Notes: generated by a model not told the origin, from the letters alone. Shown: positions 8,437 through 18,610, counted from the stretch's first letter. The stretch: DNA of 64,000 bases from Candidatus Anstonella stagnisolia (GCA_902384585.1 CABMCJ010000001.1:64671-128670), one strand, 5' to 3'. Numbers and translations: made by a program.

Positions 8437-9387
8437 CTAGAAAAGCGCATTAAAAAGCAATCCCACAATCACAAAAGAAATCGCAAGCACGCCTGCAAAT
8501 ATTGCAATCAATTTCGGCTTGAGCACCCTCCTCAGTATTATCATTTCCGGCAGCGAAAGCGCGGTAACGCTCATCATGAACGCAAGCGCGGTCCCAAGTG
8601 CCATCCCTTTTGACATGAGCGCCTGCACTATGGGTATTGTCCCAGCCGCATTGGAATAAAGCGGAACCCCTATGAGAACAGCAATCGGCACTGCCAAGGG
8701 ATTGTTCTTCCCGGCAACATCCGCAAGCACTCCGACTGGTACAAATCCATGTATGAACGCCCCTACCGCAATCCCCGCAAGCACGTAAGGCGCAATCTTT
8801 ATCACCATTTTTTTCGTCTGCACCTTTGCAACCCCAAACCTCTCGTCCCATCCCATCTTTTTCTCCTTTGCTTTTTTCGCGTTCTCATGCACAAATTTCT
8901 CCACTTCGCCCTCAAGTCCCATTCTCCCTATTATTATGCCCGCAACTATCGCAACAACGAGCCCAGTTCCAATATACAGCGCAGTTACTTTCCATCCGAA
9001 CATCCCAAGAAGCAGCGCAATCGCAACCTCGTTTATCATCGGCGACGCAATAAGGAAGGAAAACGTAACACCCAGCGGTATGCCTGCCTCCACAAACCCT
9101 ATGAAAATCGGGACTGCGGAACACGAGCAAAACGGAGTAGGGATTCCCAAGAGCGCGGCAAGCACGTTTCCCATGCCCTCTTTTTTCCCGCCCAGCATCT
9201 CCCTTATCTTTTTCCTTGTGATAAATGTCCTTGCAACAGACACTAGGAAAACCATCACAGCAAGAAGCAGCAGCACCTTTATGCTGTCATAAATGAAAAA
9301 GTCCAGCGCCTGTGCAAGGGGTGCATCCGCCCTCATGCCAAGAACTCCATACACAATCCACGCTGAAAATTCCTCAAGCACTCCCAT
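8437..9387 (-). CDS. ArsP/DUF318-type permease
   Basis: This polytopic membrane protein belongs to the predicted permease family PF03773, whose better-known members export organoarsenicals or other soft-metal compounds. Two symmetrical halves are visible. The first has PTPFCSCSAVPIFIGF followed by ASPMINEVA; the second has GVPLYSNAAGTIPI followed by SVTALSLPEM. A cytoplasmic loop with many Lys residues joins them. The CSC motif of the first half is typical of the family and may bind metal. The frame extends to 9453, but the ATG at 9387 lies about 35 bases from the shared TATA region at 9419-9427 and starts a normal protein. Confidence 0.85.
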   Translation of the reverse strand: MGVLEEFSAWIVYGVLGMRADAPLAQALDFFIYDSIKVLLLLAVMVFLVSVARTFITRKKIREMLGGKKEGMGNVLAALLGIPTPFCSCSAVPIFIGFVEAGIPLGVTFSFLIASPMINEVAIALLLGMFGWKVTALYIGTGLVVAIVAGIIIGRMGLEGEVEKFVHENAKKAKEKKMGWDERFGVAKVQTKKMVIKIAPYVLAGIAVGAFIHGFVPVGVLADVAGKNNPLAVPIAVLIGVPLYSNAAGTIPIVQALMSKGMALGTALAFMMSVTALSLPEMIILRRVLKPKLIAIFAGVLAISFVIVGLLFNALF

Positions 9388-9418
9388 AACAGAATTCTGG
9401 AAAGAAAACCCTTTAAGC

Positions 9419-9427
9419 ATATAATAT
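9419..9427. promoter_or_regulatory. Divergent promoter region between permease and deoxyhypusine synthase
   Basis: ATATAATAT is close to symmetrical and sits between two genes that start in opposite directions. It would place the rightward transcription start near 9450 (ATG 9471) and the leftward start near 9398 (ATG 9387). Confidence 0.45.
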
Positions 9428-9470
9428 GTAATGTGTGCGCACGTTTTGTGCATTTAACGGGGGTTTGAAT

Positions 9471-10487
9471 ATGGTTTCAAAGAAAGATTTGCTAAAAGAG
9501 ACAGTAGAGCACATAGACATCACGTCGTTTGACTCAACAAAAATAATAGAGAGCATGGGAAAAATGTCCTTCACTTCCCGCGACCTCTCCCGCGCTTCAA
9601 AAATCTTCAACATGATGCTTGCGGAAAAAGACTGCGCAGTGATACTCACGCTCGCAGGAAGCACTTCCGCAGGCGGCTGCATGCAGCTCTATTCAGACCT
9701 CGTGAAATACAACATGGTAGACGCAATAGTTTCAACTGGCGCATCCATCGTGGACATGGATTTCTTTGAGGCGCTCGGCTTTCGCCACTACATCGGCACC
9801 CCGTTCGTAGACGACAACCAGATGCGCAGCCTTTACATAGATCGCATATACGACACTTTCATAGACGAGGAGGAGCTAAAAGTGTGCGACAGCACAATAC
9901 TCAAAATCGCGGATTCGCTTGAGCCCCGCCCCTACTCCTCGCGGGAATTCATAAAAGAGATGGGCAAATACCTCGTGAAAAACGCAAAGAAAAAAGGCTC
10001 CCTAGTCCAAACCGCATACGAGCACAACGTCCCGATTTTCTGCCCTGCATTTTCCGACAGCAGCGCTGGCTTTGGGCTTGTGATGCACCAGCACAACAAC
10101 CCGCAAAAGCACGTCTCAATAGATTCCGTAAAGGACTTCTACGAGCTCACGCGAATAAAAATGCAGGCGCCCACAAGCGGGCTTCTCATGATAGGCGGCG
10201 GCGTGCCGAAAAACTTCGCGCAGGACACAGTAGTGTGCGCGGAAGTTCTCGGAAAAGAAGTGCCCATGCACAAATACGCGATACAAATTACCGTAGCAGA
10301 CGTGCGCGATGGCGCGTGCTCCTCCTCCACCCTTAAGGAAGCAAGCTCCTGGGGCAAGGTGGACACGACTTACGAGCAAATGGTGTACGCGGAGGCAACC
10401 TCTGTGCTGCCGCTCCTCGCAAGCTACGCATACCACAAGGGAAGCTGGAAAGGAAGGAAAAAGCACGAGTACGCCAAAATGTTTTAG
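9471..10487 (+). CDS. dys: Deoxyhypusine synthase
   Basis: The enzyme transfers the aminobutyl group of spermidine to a lysine of translation factor aIF5A, the first step toward hypusine. Family segments include GSTSAGGCMQLY near residue 65, STGASIVDMDFFE, the SDSSAGFG segment, and EASSWGKV, which holds the catalytic lysine that carries the reaction intermediate. Length (338 residues) is normal. The frame opens at GTG 9435, but the ATG at 9471 preceded by a G-rich segment (9458-9463) starts the protein at the usual place. With the DPH6 gene at 35.3 kb, the window encodes modification enzymes for both aIF5A and elongation factor 2. Confidence 0.95.
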   Translation: MVSKKDLLKETVEHIDITSFDSTKIIESMGKMSFTSRDLSRASKIFNMMLAEKDCAVILTLAGSTSAGGCMQLYSDLVKYNMVDAIVSTGASIVDMDFFEALGFRHYIGTPFVDDNQMRSLYIDRIYDTFIDEEELKVCDSTILKIADSLEPRPYSSREFIKEMGKYLVKNAKKKGSLVQTAYEHNVPIFCPAFSDSSAGFGLVMHQHNNPQKHVSIDSVKDFYELTRIKMQAPTSGLLMIGGGVPKNFAQDTVVCAEVLGKEVPMHKYAIQITVADVRDGACSSSTLKEASSWGKVDTTYEQMVYAEATSVLPLLASYAYHKGSWKGRKKHEYAKMF

Positions 10488-10615
10488 CTTGCATGCCTGC
10501 GCGAAAGCACGGGTGCGCAAATATCGCCCCCTTCAAAGCCACTGGAAAGCTGCTGCCAGCACTAATTTAAATAACGCCGCGATATCTATATCGGCAAATA
10601 TATCTAGGTGCTACC

Positions 10616-13432
10616 ATGCAGGAAGAAATAATCATAAAAGGGGCGCGCGAGCACAACCTCAAGAACGTTTCCCTAGAGATACCAAGGAATTCCCTCACCG
10701 TAATAACCGGCATTTCAGGCTCGGGAAAGAGCACGCTCGCATTTGACACAATATACGCGGAGGGGCAAAGGCGGTATGTGGAGTCCCTCTCAGCATACGC
10801 GCGCCAATTTCTTGGGCTCATGAACAAGCCTGACGTGGATTCCATAGAAGGCCTTTCCCCTGCAATCTCAATAGAGCAAAAAACAACAAGCAAGAACCCG
10901 CGCTCCACAGTGGGAACGGTTACGGAAATTTACGACTACATGAGGCTCCTCTATGCGCGCATAGGAATCCCGCACTGCCCAAAATGCGGCAAAAGGATTT
11001 CCACCCAAACCTCAGAAACAATTCTTGAAACAGTTCTCACGCAGGGCGCAGGGAAAAAGCTCCTTATCCTCTCCCCGACTGTTCGCTGAAAAAAAGGCAC
11101 GTATGAAAAGCTCTTTGAGGAGCTCAAGAAAAAAGGATTCTCCCGTGCGCGCGTGGACGGCGAGCAGGTAGAACTGGAAGGCTACTCCCCCTCCCTTGAC
11201 AAGCAAAAGAAGCACACAATAGAAATAATCGTGGACCGCCTTGTGTGCAAGCAGGAAGAGCGCTCGCGCATTTTTGAGGCAATAAAAACCGCGCTTTCGG
11301 AAAGCGAGGATGGCACAATTCTCATTTCACTTGACGGAAAGGAATTGCTCTTTTCCCAAAAAAACGCCTGCCCCGAGTGCGGGGTTTCCTTGGGAGAGCT
11401 CCAGCCGCGCATGTTCTCTTTCAACTCCCCTTTTGGCGCCTGCGAGGGCTGCCACGGTTTGGGCATAAAGCTTGAGCTTGACGAGGACCTCATAATTCCG
11501 GACAAAAGCAAATCAATTCTCGAGGGCGCAATCCGCCCATGGGCAAGCACAATGTTCGCAGGCTACTACTCCCAAATGCTCAAGGCAGTAGGAAAGAAAT
11601 ACGGTTTTGACCTGAACACAAAAATTTCGGCTTTCACAAAAGAGCAACTCAAAGTTCTCATGTACGGCTCTGATGAAAAAATCCCTTTCAAGTACGAATC
11701 CCGCACATCCGAATCCAGCTGGCAGGGCAACCATGAGTTTGAGGGTGTAATCCCGAATTTGCAGCGCCTGTACAAGCAAACGCAGTCCGAATACCGCCGC
11801 GAGGAAATACAAAAATTCATGCGCGAGAGCCGCTGCCCGATATGCAAGGGCGAACGCCTCAAGAGCGAAATACTCGCAGTGAAAATACAGGGAAAAAGCA
11901 TAATAGACGCAACGCGCCTCTCAATAGATTCCGCATATGGATTTTTCTCAAAGCTCCCCCTCACAAAATCCGAGGAAATGATTGCGCGCCAAATCCTAAA
12001 GGAAATAAAAAGCCGCCTTGATTTCCTCATAAACGTGGGAGTTTCCTACCTTTCCCTTGACCGCATAAGCGGCACGCTTTCAGGAGGCGAGGCGCAGCGC
12101 ATACGACTTGCAACCCAGATAGGCTCCAATCTCACGGGAGTCCTCTACGTGCTTGATGAGCCCTCAATAGGGCTGCACCAAAAGGACAATGCGAAGCTCA
12201 TCCGCACGCTAAAAGACCTGCGCGATTTGGGAAACACCCTCATAGTAGTTGAGCACGATGAGGAAACAATGCTTGAGGCAGACTACATTGTGGACATGGG
12301 GCCTGGCGCAGGAGTGCACGGCGGCCAAATAGTCGCATGCGGCACCCCGGAAGAAATAAAGAAAAGCAAGAATTCCCTCACGGGCGCATACTTGCGCGGG
12401 CAGCAGACAATTTCAGTCCCAAAAAAGAGGCGAACTCCTAATGGAATACTCATCCTCTCAGGCTGCAAGGAAAACAACCTCAAGAACATAAGCGTGTCCA
12501 TCCCCCTTGGCGTGCTCGTGTGCATAAGCGGCGTGTCCGGAAGCGGCAAAAGCACGCTCGTGAACGAAATACTCTACAAGGCGCTCGCGCAGCATTTCAA
12601 CGGAAGCAGGGAGGAGCCGGGCAAATTCAAGGGAATAGACGGCTTGGAGCAGATAGACAAGGTAATTTGCATAGACCAGTCCCCGATTGGGCGCACGCCG
12701 CGCTCAAACCCTGCAACATACATAGGGGCATTCACTCCCATACGCGAGCTTTTCGCCTCAACTGCAGAAGCGCGCGCGCTTGGCTTTGATGCAGGGCAGT
12801 TCTCCTTCAACGTCCCAAAAGGAAGGTGCCAAAAATGCGAGGGCGACGGCGTGATAAAGATAGAGATGAATTTCCTGCCAGACGTATACGTCCCCTGCGA
12901 AGAGTGCAACGGAAAAAGGTACGACCGCGAAACCCTCTCCATAAAATACAAGGGGAAAAACATCTCCGATGTGCTCAACATGAGCATTGAGGAAGCGCTT
13001 TCCTTTTTTGAAAACATCCCCCAAATACAAGGGAAGCTGCAAACCGTTTATGATGTGGGCCTTGGGTACATGTGCCTTGGGCAGGCTGCCACAACGCTCT
13101 CGGGGGGCGAGGCACAGAGGGTGAAGCTTGCCTCAGAACTCTCAAAAAAGAGCACGGGAAAAACCTTTTACATACTTGACGAGCCCACAACCGGCTTGCA
13201 CTTTGCGGACGTTTCAAAGCTCCTTGAGGTGCTCCAGCGCCTGGTGCAAAAGGGCAACTCCGTGCTTGTGATAGAGCACAACCTTGACGTGCTCAAGACA
13301 GCGGACCACATAATAGACCTTGGCCCAGAAGGCGGGGATGACGGGGGAGAAATAATCGCGGCAGGCACGCCCGAAGAGATTGCGAAAAGCCCGCGCAGCT
13401 ACACGGGTGAATATTTGAAGAAAGCACTCTAG
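10616..13432 (+). pseudogene. uvrA: Excinuclease UvrA with an in-frame TGA codon
   Basis: UvrA is the damage-sensing ATPase of nucleotide excision repair. One frame covers 939 codons, a normal UvrA length, but codon 158 is TGA (11087-11089). Upstream lie Walker A ([19 protein letters not shown]) and the CPKCGKRI zinc site; downstream lie CPECG and CEGCHG, the LSGGEAQRIRLA signature, the second Walker A ([13 protein letters not shown]), the CQKCEGDG and CEECNGKRY zinc module and LSGGEAQRVKLA. Sequence around the stop (TVR-stop-KKGTYEKLFEEL) aligns with the family's usual R-G-R/K-K-G, so a GGA glycine to TGA change explains it. No start with a ribosome site follows the stop. It may be a recent nonsense mutation, a sequencing error or readthrough. 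Confidence 0.9.
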
Positions 13433-13442
13433 CCTGCCCTGC

Positions 13443-13928
13443 CTAATTCAATATCACAATAAAGAAGTTCAGCACAACCGCAAACGTAACCCATATGGCA
13501 TAAGGCGCAAGAAGGTATGCCGCGTTCCTTGAGATGCCGTGGAACTTCATTATTGTGCCCACTATTGCGGCCCAAAGCAGCGCCACAATCACAAGCGCCG
13601 CAACCGGCGACTGGAAACCGAAAAACACTATCGCCCATGCAGAGTTCAGCAAAAGCTGCATTGCAAACACCTGCATCGCCTCCCTTGCCTCGCTTTTTTC
13701 CTTTGCCTTTTCGTATTCCTGCCATACAAGAAAAAGCGAAATCCCAATGAGAGCATAGAGTGCAATCCATACAGGCGAAAAAATCTCGTTTGGCGGCGTG
13801 AACCAGGGCTTGTTCAGCGCCGCATACCACGTTGGAATTGACTTTATTGTAAAAATAGCGCCAATCGCGCCTGCGAATTCGCACAGGAGCACGCATCCAG
13901 CAAGTTTTGCAGCGTTTTTTAGGTCCAT
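13443..13928 (-). CDS. tspO: TspO/MBR family membrane protein
   Basis: The 161-residue product has five hydrophobic helices and the TspO signature segments: WYAALNKPWFTPPNEIFSPVW after the first helix, QLLLNSAWAIVFFG in the middle and APYAIWVTFAVVLNF near the end. TspO proteins are tryptophan-rich membrane proteins linked to tetrapyrrole binding and stress signalling. The frame extends upstream to 14036, but the ATG at 13928 lies about 20-25 bases after CTTTTAAAC on the minus strand, suggesting a leaderless start. The stop lies only ten bases from the end of the convergent uvrA gene. Confidence 0.9.
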   Translation of the reverse strand: MDLKNAAKLAGCVLLCEFAGAIGAIFTIKSIPTWYAALNKPWFTPPNEIFSPVWIALYALIGISLFLVWQEYEKAKEKSEAREAMQVFAMQLLLNSAWAIVFFGFQSPVAALVIVALLWAAIVGTIMKFHGISRNAAYLLAPYAIWVTFAVVLNFFIVILN

Positions 13929-14137
13929 GCAGGCTAATTGCAGCCCATGTTTAAAAGCCTTTATTATAACTAATTCCCACAGAAAATGCCTGCGCATTTT
14001 TCGCCGCAAAACCGTGATAAATACGTTTAAATACATCCGTTAGCATATAAATAACATCAATCCGAGCGCCCGCCATGCCAAGGGAGCGCCAAAGCAATGC
14101 CTGCGTTTTTAAATAAGAAAACAAAAAAGTGAAAAAG

Positions 14138-16096
14138 ATGCCAAAACCCACATTCAATGTAAAAGAAAACCGCGCAGCCGCATTTGCCGAGTTTTTGCAA
14201 AACAAGTTCGGAAAGCCTGCTGCCGAGGTTTCAAAAGCAGAAATCCTCACGCTCGTAAAAACCGACTTTAGCAACCCTTTGTGGCGCAAAACAAGCTTTG
14301 GCAGCGCTGCAAGCCTGTACGTCTGGTACAAACGGTTTGAGGGCGGAGTACTTTTCAGCATATTCAACGACTTGGGTTATGCCCAATTCCTTGGCATAAA
14401 AAAAGAAGACATGAAAAATGAGGTTTATGTTACGAGTGCAGAACCAAGCCAATATGCTGATTTGGAAGCAAGAAGGAAATTGTTCCTGTCGCTTTACGAA
14501 AAAGTCCACGGCAAGGGGGCTGCGTTAACAAAGGACGGCCTCCTCCTGATTGGAAAAACGGATTTTCAAAGGCACAAAGTCGAAGGCGGCAACCTATACG
14601 GCTTTTTCATCTATTATTCCAGCATTGGAAAAGGCAGATATTATGACATACTGCTTGACTTGGGATATGCGCAGCAGTTTGGCATCACAGAGAAAGACCT
14701 TGAGGAAGCAGCAAAGAAGCGCGCAAAGCCCTCGGTTTATTCCAAAATTGAATACCGCACCGCGCTATTCAACGAGGCGATTGGAAAGCTCTCCGGCGCA
14801 GACCCGCATTCTCTTACAAAAGAGCAGCTTGTTGCCCTTGCAAAGCGCACGCAGGAACTTTGGGCATTAAAAGGGCTGAAAAGCGGCAGCATAAACGGGC
14901 TTTACTACTGGTACAAAAAACAGTTTAAGAAGACTTACCCGTATTTTGCAATGCTTAAGGACCTCGGGCACGCAGACAGGCTTGGCATAAGCGAGGCTGA
15001 AATAAAAAAAGCTGTTTCAGAAAATATGGGCGCTTCCATATCAAAAGCAAAGGCAGTCAAGAAGAGGGTCGTAATAAAGCCGGTGCAGCGCATTTCTGAG
15101 GGCAGGCGCGCAAACCTTGCCTTGCCGCGCTCCCTCTCAGCCGTGTACGGTGCCGAAGGCGGCAAAATAGAAATAATAATGTCCACAGTGCGGGAAGTGC
15201 GGGAGGGTTTTGGAAAAGGAGGCGGCTCATTCACAAACCCATCGCTGATATTGCAAGCAATCACCCGCCAATTCCCAGGCACCCAAGCAATAAGCCCAAA
15301 GGGCGCTTTCTGGCACCTTTCCCGTGCTCCGGTGGGCTTTGTGTGCGCAATACCTTCAAAGCCGCTGCTGGACGAAATATTTCTGGGCGGGCTGCGTGGC
15401 CTTGGTTATGCAATTCTTGACGAAAACATACGCTACAGCACCGGCGATGCTTCGGTGGATGCCATTTTGGGAAGATGGTCCGCAACAAGGGTGCAACGAG
15501 TGGAGGAATTGCGCAATGCAACTCCCATAATGTTCAAAAACGATTTCCACCCTGACAAGGAAGCCCTGCATGCCCTCGGGCAGTATTCCAGGCGCATCAA
15601 GTCAGCCCAATTCACGCATGAAGTGGAAGCAATACAGGCAGAGGCGCAAAACTGGCTCCGCGAAATAGGGAAGCAGGGAATAGTTGACACGGAAAGGATG
15701 GAGTACGTTACGAAACGCTACTCGGAAGTGCTGCTTGGCATGGTGCAATCGCGCACAAACGAACTGCTTGCGCAGCAGGCGCAATCGCTTGCCCCAGGCA
15801 AGATGCACCGCAATGGCATGTTTTCCGGAACCCTGGCTTTCATACTGAATCTTATATCGTTTGTTTTACCTGCCCCAAAGCAGGTGCAGCAGGAAGCAGC
15901 AGGCGAATCAAGCAGCCAGGGCGCTCCTACAACTGCTTCACAACCCCCAGTGCTTGGGGCAGGCGAGCATTCATCAAAACTTTCAGTGCTGCTTGCAGCA
16001 AGAAAGAGGGTGTTTCGGCATGGCATGGACCGGCTCAGGAAGGCATCCGAGCTCAGGGTTGAAAATGCCCGCGCACGCGAGCGCCTGTCGCACTAG
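14138..16096 (+). CDS. Unknown protein with three tandem N-terminal repeats
   Basis: The 652-residue product has no recognised family. Three repeats of about 95 residues fill roughly the first 300 residues. Each runs: a helix ending in a Lys/Gly-rich turn, a segment of the type LTKEQLLxLxKTDF, an aromatic core (SLYVWYKRF, GFFIYYSSIG, GLYYWYKKQF), then LxDLGYAQxxGIxxxDLxx. The aromatic, basic core could bind nucleic acid, which is inference. The middle (about 310-480) is a mixed alpha/beta domain with FWHLSRAPVGFVCAIPSK. A hydrophobic stretch (GTLAFILNLISFVLPAP) near residue 570 may be a membrane segment, and a Ser/Gly/Pro-rich linker precedes a basic tail. GTG at 14129 is an alternative start. 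Confidence 0.75.
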   Translation: MPKPTFNVKENRAAAFAEFLQNKFGKPAAEVSKAEILTLVKTDFSNPLWRKTSFGSAASLYVWYKRFEGGVLFSIFNDLGYAQFLGIKKEDMKNEVYVTSAEPSQYADLEARRKLFLSLYEKVHGKGAALTKDGLLLIGKTDFQRHKVEGGNLYGFFIYYSSIGKGRYYDILLDLGYAQQFGITEKDLEEAAKKRAKPSVYSKIEYRTALFNEAIGKLSGADPHSLTKEQLVALAKRTQELWALKGLKSGSINGLYYWYKKQFKKTYPYFAMLKDLGHADRLGISEAEIKKAVSENMGASISKAKAVKKRVVIKPVQRISEGRRANLALPRSLSAVYGAEGGKIEIIMSTVREVREGFGKGGGSFTNPSLILQAITRQFPGTQAISPKGAFWHLSRAPVGFVCAIPSKPLLDEIFLGGLRGLGYAILDENIRYSTGDASVDAILGRWSATRVQRVEELRNATPIMFKNDFHPDKEALHALGQYSRRIKSAQFTHEVEAIQAEAQNWLREIGKQGIVDTERMEYVTKRYSEVLLGMVQSRTNELLAQQAQSLAPGKMHRNGMFSGTLAFILNLISFVLPAPKQVQQEAAGESSSQGAPTTASQPPVLGAGEHSSKLSVLLAARKRVFRHGMDRLRKASELRVENARARERLSH

Positions 16097-16144
16097 CCAT
16101 CCCAACAATCCCATTTTATTAACCCCGTTTTCCATTTTCTCCTT

Positions 16145-17731
16145 ATGCTTGACATTTCGAAAATCCGCATCCCCGAGTCTTCCGGCTGCTATCTCTTCAA
16201 GGACAAAAGCGGCACTATAATCTACATAGGGAAAGCGAAAAACCTGAAGAACAGGGTGAGTTCATATTTCCTCCAGCCGCACGATAATGAAAAGACCAAC
16301 AAGCTTGTTTCTGAAATAGCAAGCATAGACTTCATACTCACGGACAACGAATCCGAGGCGCTGCTTCTCGAGAGCAATCTCATCCACCAGCACTACCCAA
16401 AATACAATATTGACCTCAAGGATTCCGAGCGCTTCACGTACATACAAATTACGGACGAGCCCTTTCCCAGAATGCTGCTTGTGCGCAAGAACCGCGCAGG
16501 AAAAGTGAAAACAAAGGGAAAGCTCTATGGTCCCTTCACAGGCGGCTCAGCATACCTCCTTGTTGCCTCCACATTGCGCAAAATATTCAAGATACGCATT
16601 TGCAAGCGGCTTCCGAAAAAAGTGTGCCTGCAATATTTCCTTGGGAACTGCGACGCGCCCTGCGTGGGGAAAATAAGCAGGGAAGAATACATGAAGAACG
16701 TGCATGCACTTGAGAAAGCCCTTACCGGAAAAAACGGGCTCGAAGAAGTTGTTTCTGACATGAAAATCCAGATGCACAACGCAAGCGCATCCCTGAATTT
16801 TGAAAAGGCAAGGCAGCTGCGCGATTCCATCCGCTCCCTTGAGGGGCTTTTCGTGCGCCAAAAAATAGAACAGCTTGGGCACGGAAATGAGGATTTCATC
16901 TCTTTCCATTTCCAAAAGGGAAAACTGCACGTGCAACTCTTCCGCGCTCTCGCAGGCGTGATACGGGAAAGAAAGAAATTCGAGCTTGAAGTTGTTTCGC
17001 ACGAAATCGCAATTGACGAGTTCCTTTCGCGCTTTTATTCCGCGAATTCCATCCCGCCAAAAATCTTCGTTGATGCGCTCCCCTCCTCGCCCGATGCACT
17101 TTCAGAATACCTCTCAAAATTGCGCGACGGACCAGTCGAAATTACAGAACCGCAAAAGGGCGACAAAAAGAAACTTCTTGAGCTCCTCAAGAAAAACATC
17201 TATTCGGAAATTTCCGGTCATGCGGATCCTGCGCTCTCCCAGTTGCAGCACGAGCTTGGGCTTCCCGCACTTCCCTACACAATAGAGTGCTTTGACATCT
17301 CAAACCTCTTCGGAACGCACATTGTTGCGAGCATGGTACAATTCAAGAATGCAAAGCCCAACAAGAACGCTTACCGGCACTTCAACATAAAAAGCACTGC
17401 AACGCAGGATGATTTTGCCTCCATGCGCGAGGTTGTATACCGCAGATACCACCGCCTGCGGGAAGAAAAAGCCCCCCTGCCCGACCTCATCCTCATAGAC
17501 GGCGGCGCAGCGCAGCTTAATGCCGCGCTTTCCTCGCTTCGCGAGCTCTCTCTTCAAATCCCCTGCATTTCACTTGCGAAAAAAGAGGAGGAAATTTACC
17601 ATCCGGAAAAGCTTGCGCCAATAAGGCTTCCAAAAAGCTCGCCCGCGCTCAAGGTGCTCATGCACGCACGCGACGAGGCGCACCGATTCGTAATATCCTT
17701 CCATAGAAAAAAGCGGGGCAAAATATCATAA
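16145..17731 (+). CDS. uvrC: Excinuclease UvrC lacking the C-terminal HhH domain
   Basis: UvrC makes both incisions in nucleotide excision repair. The GIY-YIG nuclease is at the N-terminus (GCYLFKDKSGTIIYIGKAKN), followed by the Cys-rich CLQYFLGNCDAPC segment, the UVR UvrB-binding helix pair (residues about 195-235) and the RNase H-like domain (ECFDISNLFGTHIVASMV, LILIDGGAAQLNAAL, ARDEAHRFVISFHRKKRG). The protein ends at 528 residues, directly after the RNase H-like fold, so the usual tandem helix-hairpin-helix DNA-binding domain is absent. The ATG lies about 27 bases after TTTTATTAAC. UvrB is not in the window. Confidence 0.94.
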   Translation: MLDISKIRIPESSGCYLFKDKSGTIIYIGKAKNLKNRVSSYFLQPHDNEKTNKLVSEIASIDFILTDNESEALLLESNLIHQHYPKYNIDLKDSERFTYIQITDEPFPRMLLVRKNRAGKVKTKGKLYGPFTGGSAYLLVASTLRKIFKIRICKRLPKKVCLQYFLGNCDAPCVGKISREEYMKNVHALEKALTGKNGLEEVVSDMKIQMHNASASLNFEKARQLRDSIRSLEGLFVRQKIEQLGHGNEDFISFHFQKGKLHVQLFRALAGVIRERKKFELEVVSHEIAIDEFLSRFYSANSIPPKIFVDALPSSPDALSEYLSKLRDGPVEITEPQKGDKKKLLELLKKNIYSEISGHADPALSQLQHELGLPALPYTIECFDISNLFGTHIVASMVQFKNAKPNKNAYRHFNIKSTATQDDFASMREVVYRRYHRLREEKAPLPDLILIDGGAAQLNAALSSLRELSLQIPCISLAKKEEEIYHPEKLAPIRLPKSSPALKVLMHARDEAHRFVISFHRKKRGKIS

Positions 17732-17776
17732 ACGTTATAACACTGCTATATATTCCTTTCTCCCTCATAAAATCCC

Positions 17777-18610
17777 ATGCTTGCAGAATTTGTAATCACT
17801 TTCCGCGAAACATTGGAGGCTGCGCTTGTTGTGGGCATTGTGCTTGCTTTCCTTAGCAGGTCAAAAAAGGGCGAATACAACGTGCACGTGTACCTTGGGA
17901 TAGGCGCGGGCATTGTCGCATCCGCACTTGTCGGTCTTATCCTTGCCTCGGTTCCATCGCTTCTTGGGGAGGGCGCGGGCGAGCAGATATTCGAGGGTTC
18001 CATAATGGCGCTTGCAGCCGCGTTCGTCGCATGGATGATAATATGGCTGCGCGGGCAGAAGAACGTTGCAGGCAAAATAGAGGCGCACGCGCGAAAGCAC
18101 GTTGATGCGAATTACGGGCTTGGGCTTGCAATTTTCATTTTCATAGCAGTTTTCCGCGAAGGCTTTGAGACCACAGTCTTTCTCGTGTCCACGTACTTCG
18201 AGTCCTCCACAATTTCCGCGCTTGGGGCGGTTCTTGGCGTTGCAGCCGCGGTCGCAATCGGCTTCCTCATGTTCGAGTTTGCGATAAAGGTGAACCTGAA
18301 AATTTTCTTCAATGCAAGCGGGCTTCTCCTCATACTTTTTGCAGGAGGGCTGCTTGTGCAGGCAGTGCACGAATTCGAGGAGGCAGGCATTGTGCCAGCC
18401 ACGCAGCAGCTTTGGAACACCGAATCCCTCCTAAGCCAGCAGTCCGTTGCGGGCGCATTCTTCCGCTCCCTGTTCGGCTACGTTTCCCAGCCAACGCTTT
18501 TGCAGCTGGGAGCTTACTTGTGCTTCATTGCGGCATTTTTGTATTTCTACTTCTTCTATGCAAAAGCAGGCAAGGGCGCAATTCCAGCCCATACTCATAA
18601 GCCTTTTTAA
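17777..18610 (+). CDS. FTR1-family iron permease
   Basis: This seven-helix protein belongs to the iron/lead transporter family. The two REXXE iron-binding motifs are present: RETLEAAL in the first helix and REGFETTVF in the fourth. Helices alternate with short loops across 277 residues, which is normal. In bacteria and yeast such permeases work with a ferroxidase or a periplasmic iron protein; none is adjacent here, so partners are unknown. The ATG at 17777 lies about 27 bases after TATATA (17747-17752), giving a leaderless message. The stop codon is followed with no gap by a hairpin repeat that may end transcription. Confidence 0.9.
   Translation: MLAEFVITFRETLEAALVVGIVLAFLSRSKKGEYNVHVYLGIGAGIVASALVGLILASVPSLLGEGAGEQIFEGSIMALAAAFVAWMIIWLRGQKNVAGKIEAHARKHVDANYGLGLAIFIFIAVFREGFETTVFLVSTYFESSTISALGAVLGVAAAVAIGFLMFEFAIKVNLKIFFNASGLLLILFAGGLLVQAVHEFEEAGIVPATQQLWNTESLLSQQSVAGAFFRSLFGYVSQPTLLQLGAYLCFIAAFLYFYFFYAKAGKGAIPAHTHKPF

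Noticed and set aside
11087-11089. TGA as a selenocysteine codon
   Set aside because: UvrA has no selenocysteine or conserved cysteine at this site, no hairpin typical of a SECIS element is evident, and the family residue there is usually Gly or a polar residue.
11153-13432. Downstream half of uvrA as an independent gene
   Set aside because: It is in the same frame as the upstream half, no ribosome site or promoter precedes it, and it would lack the first Walker A motif. It is better described as part of one interrupted uvrA.
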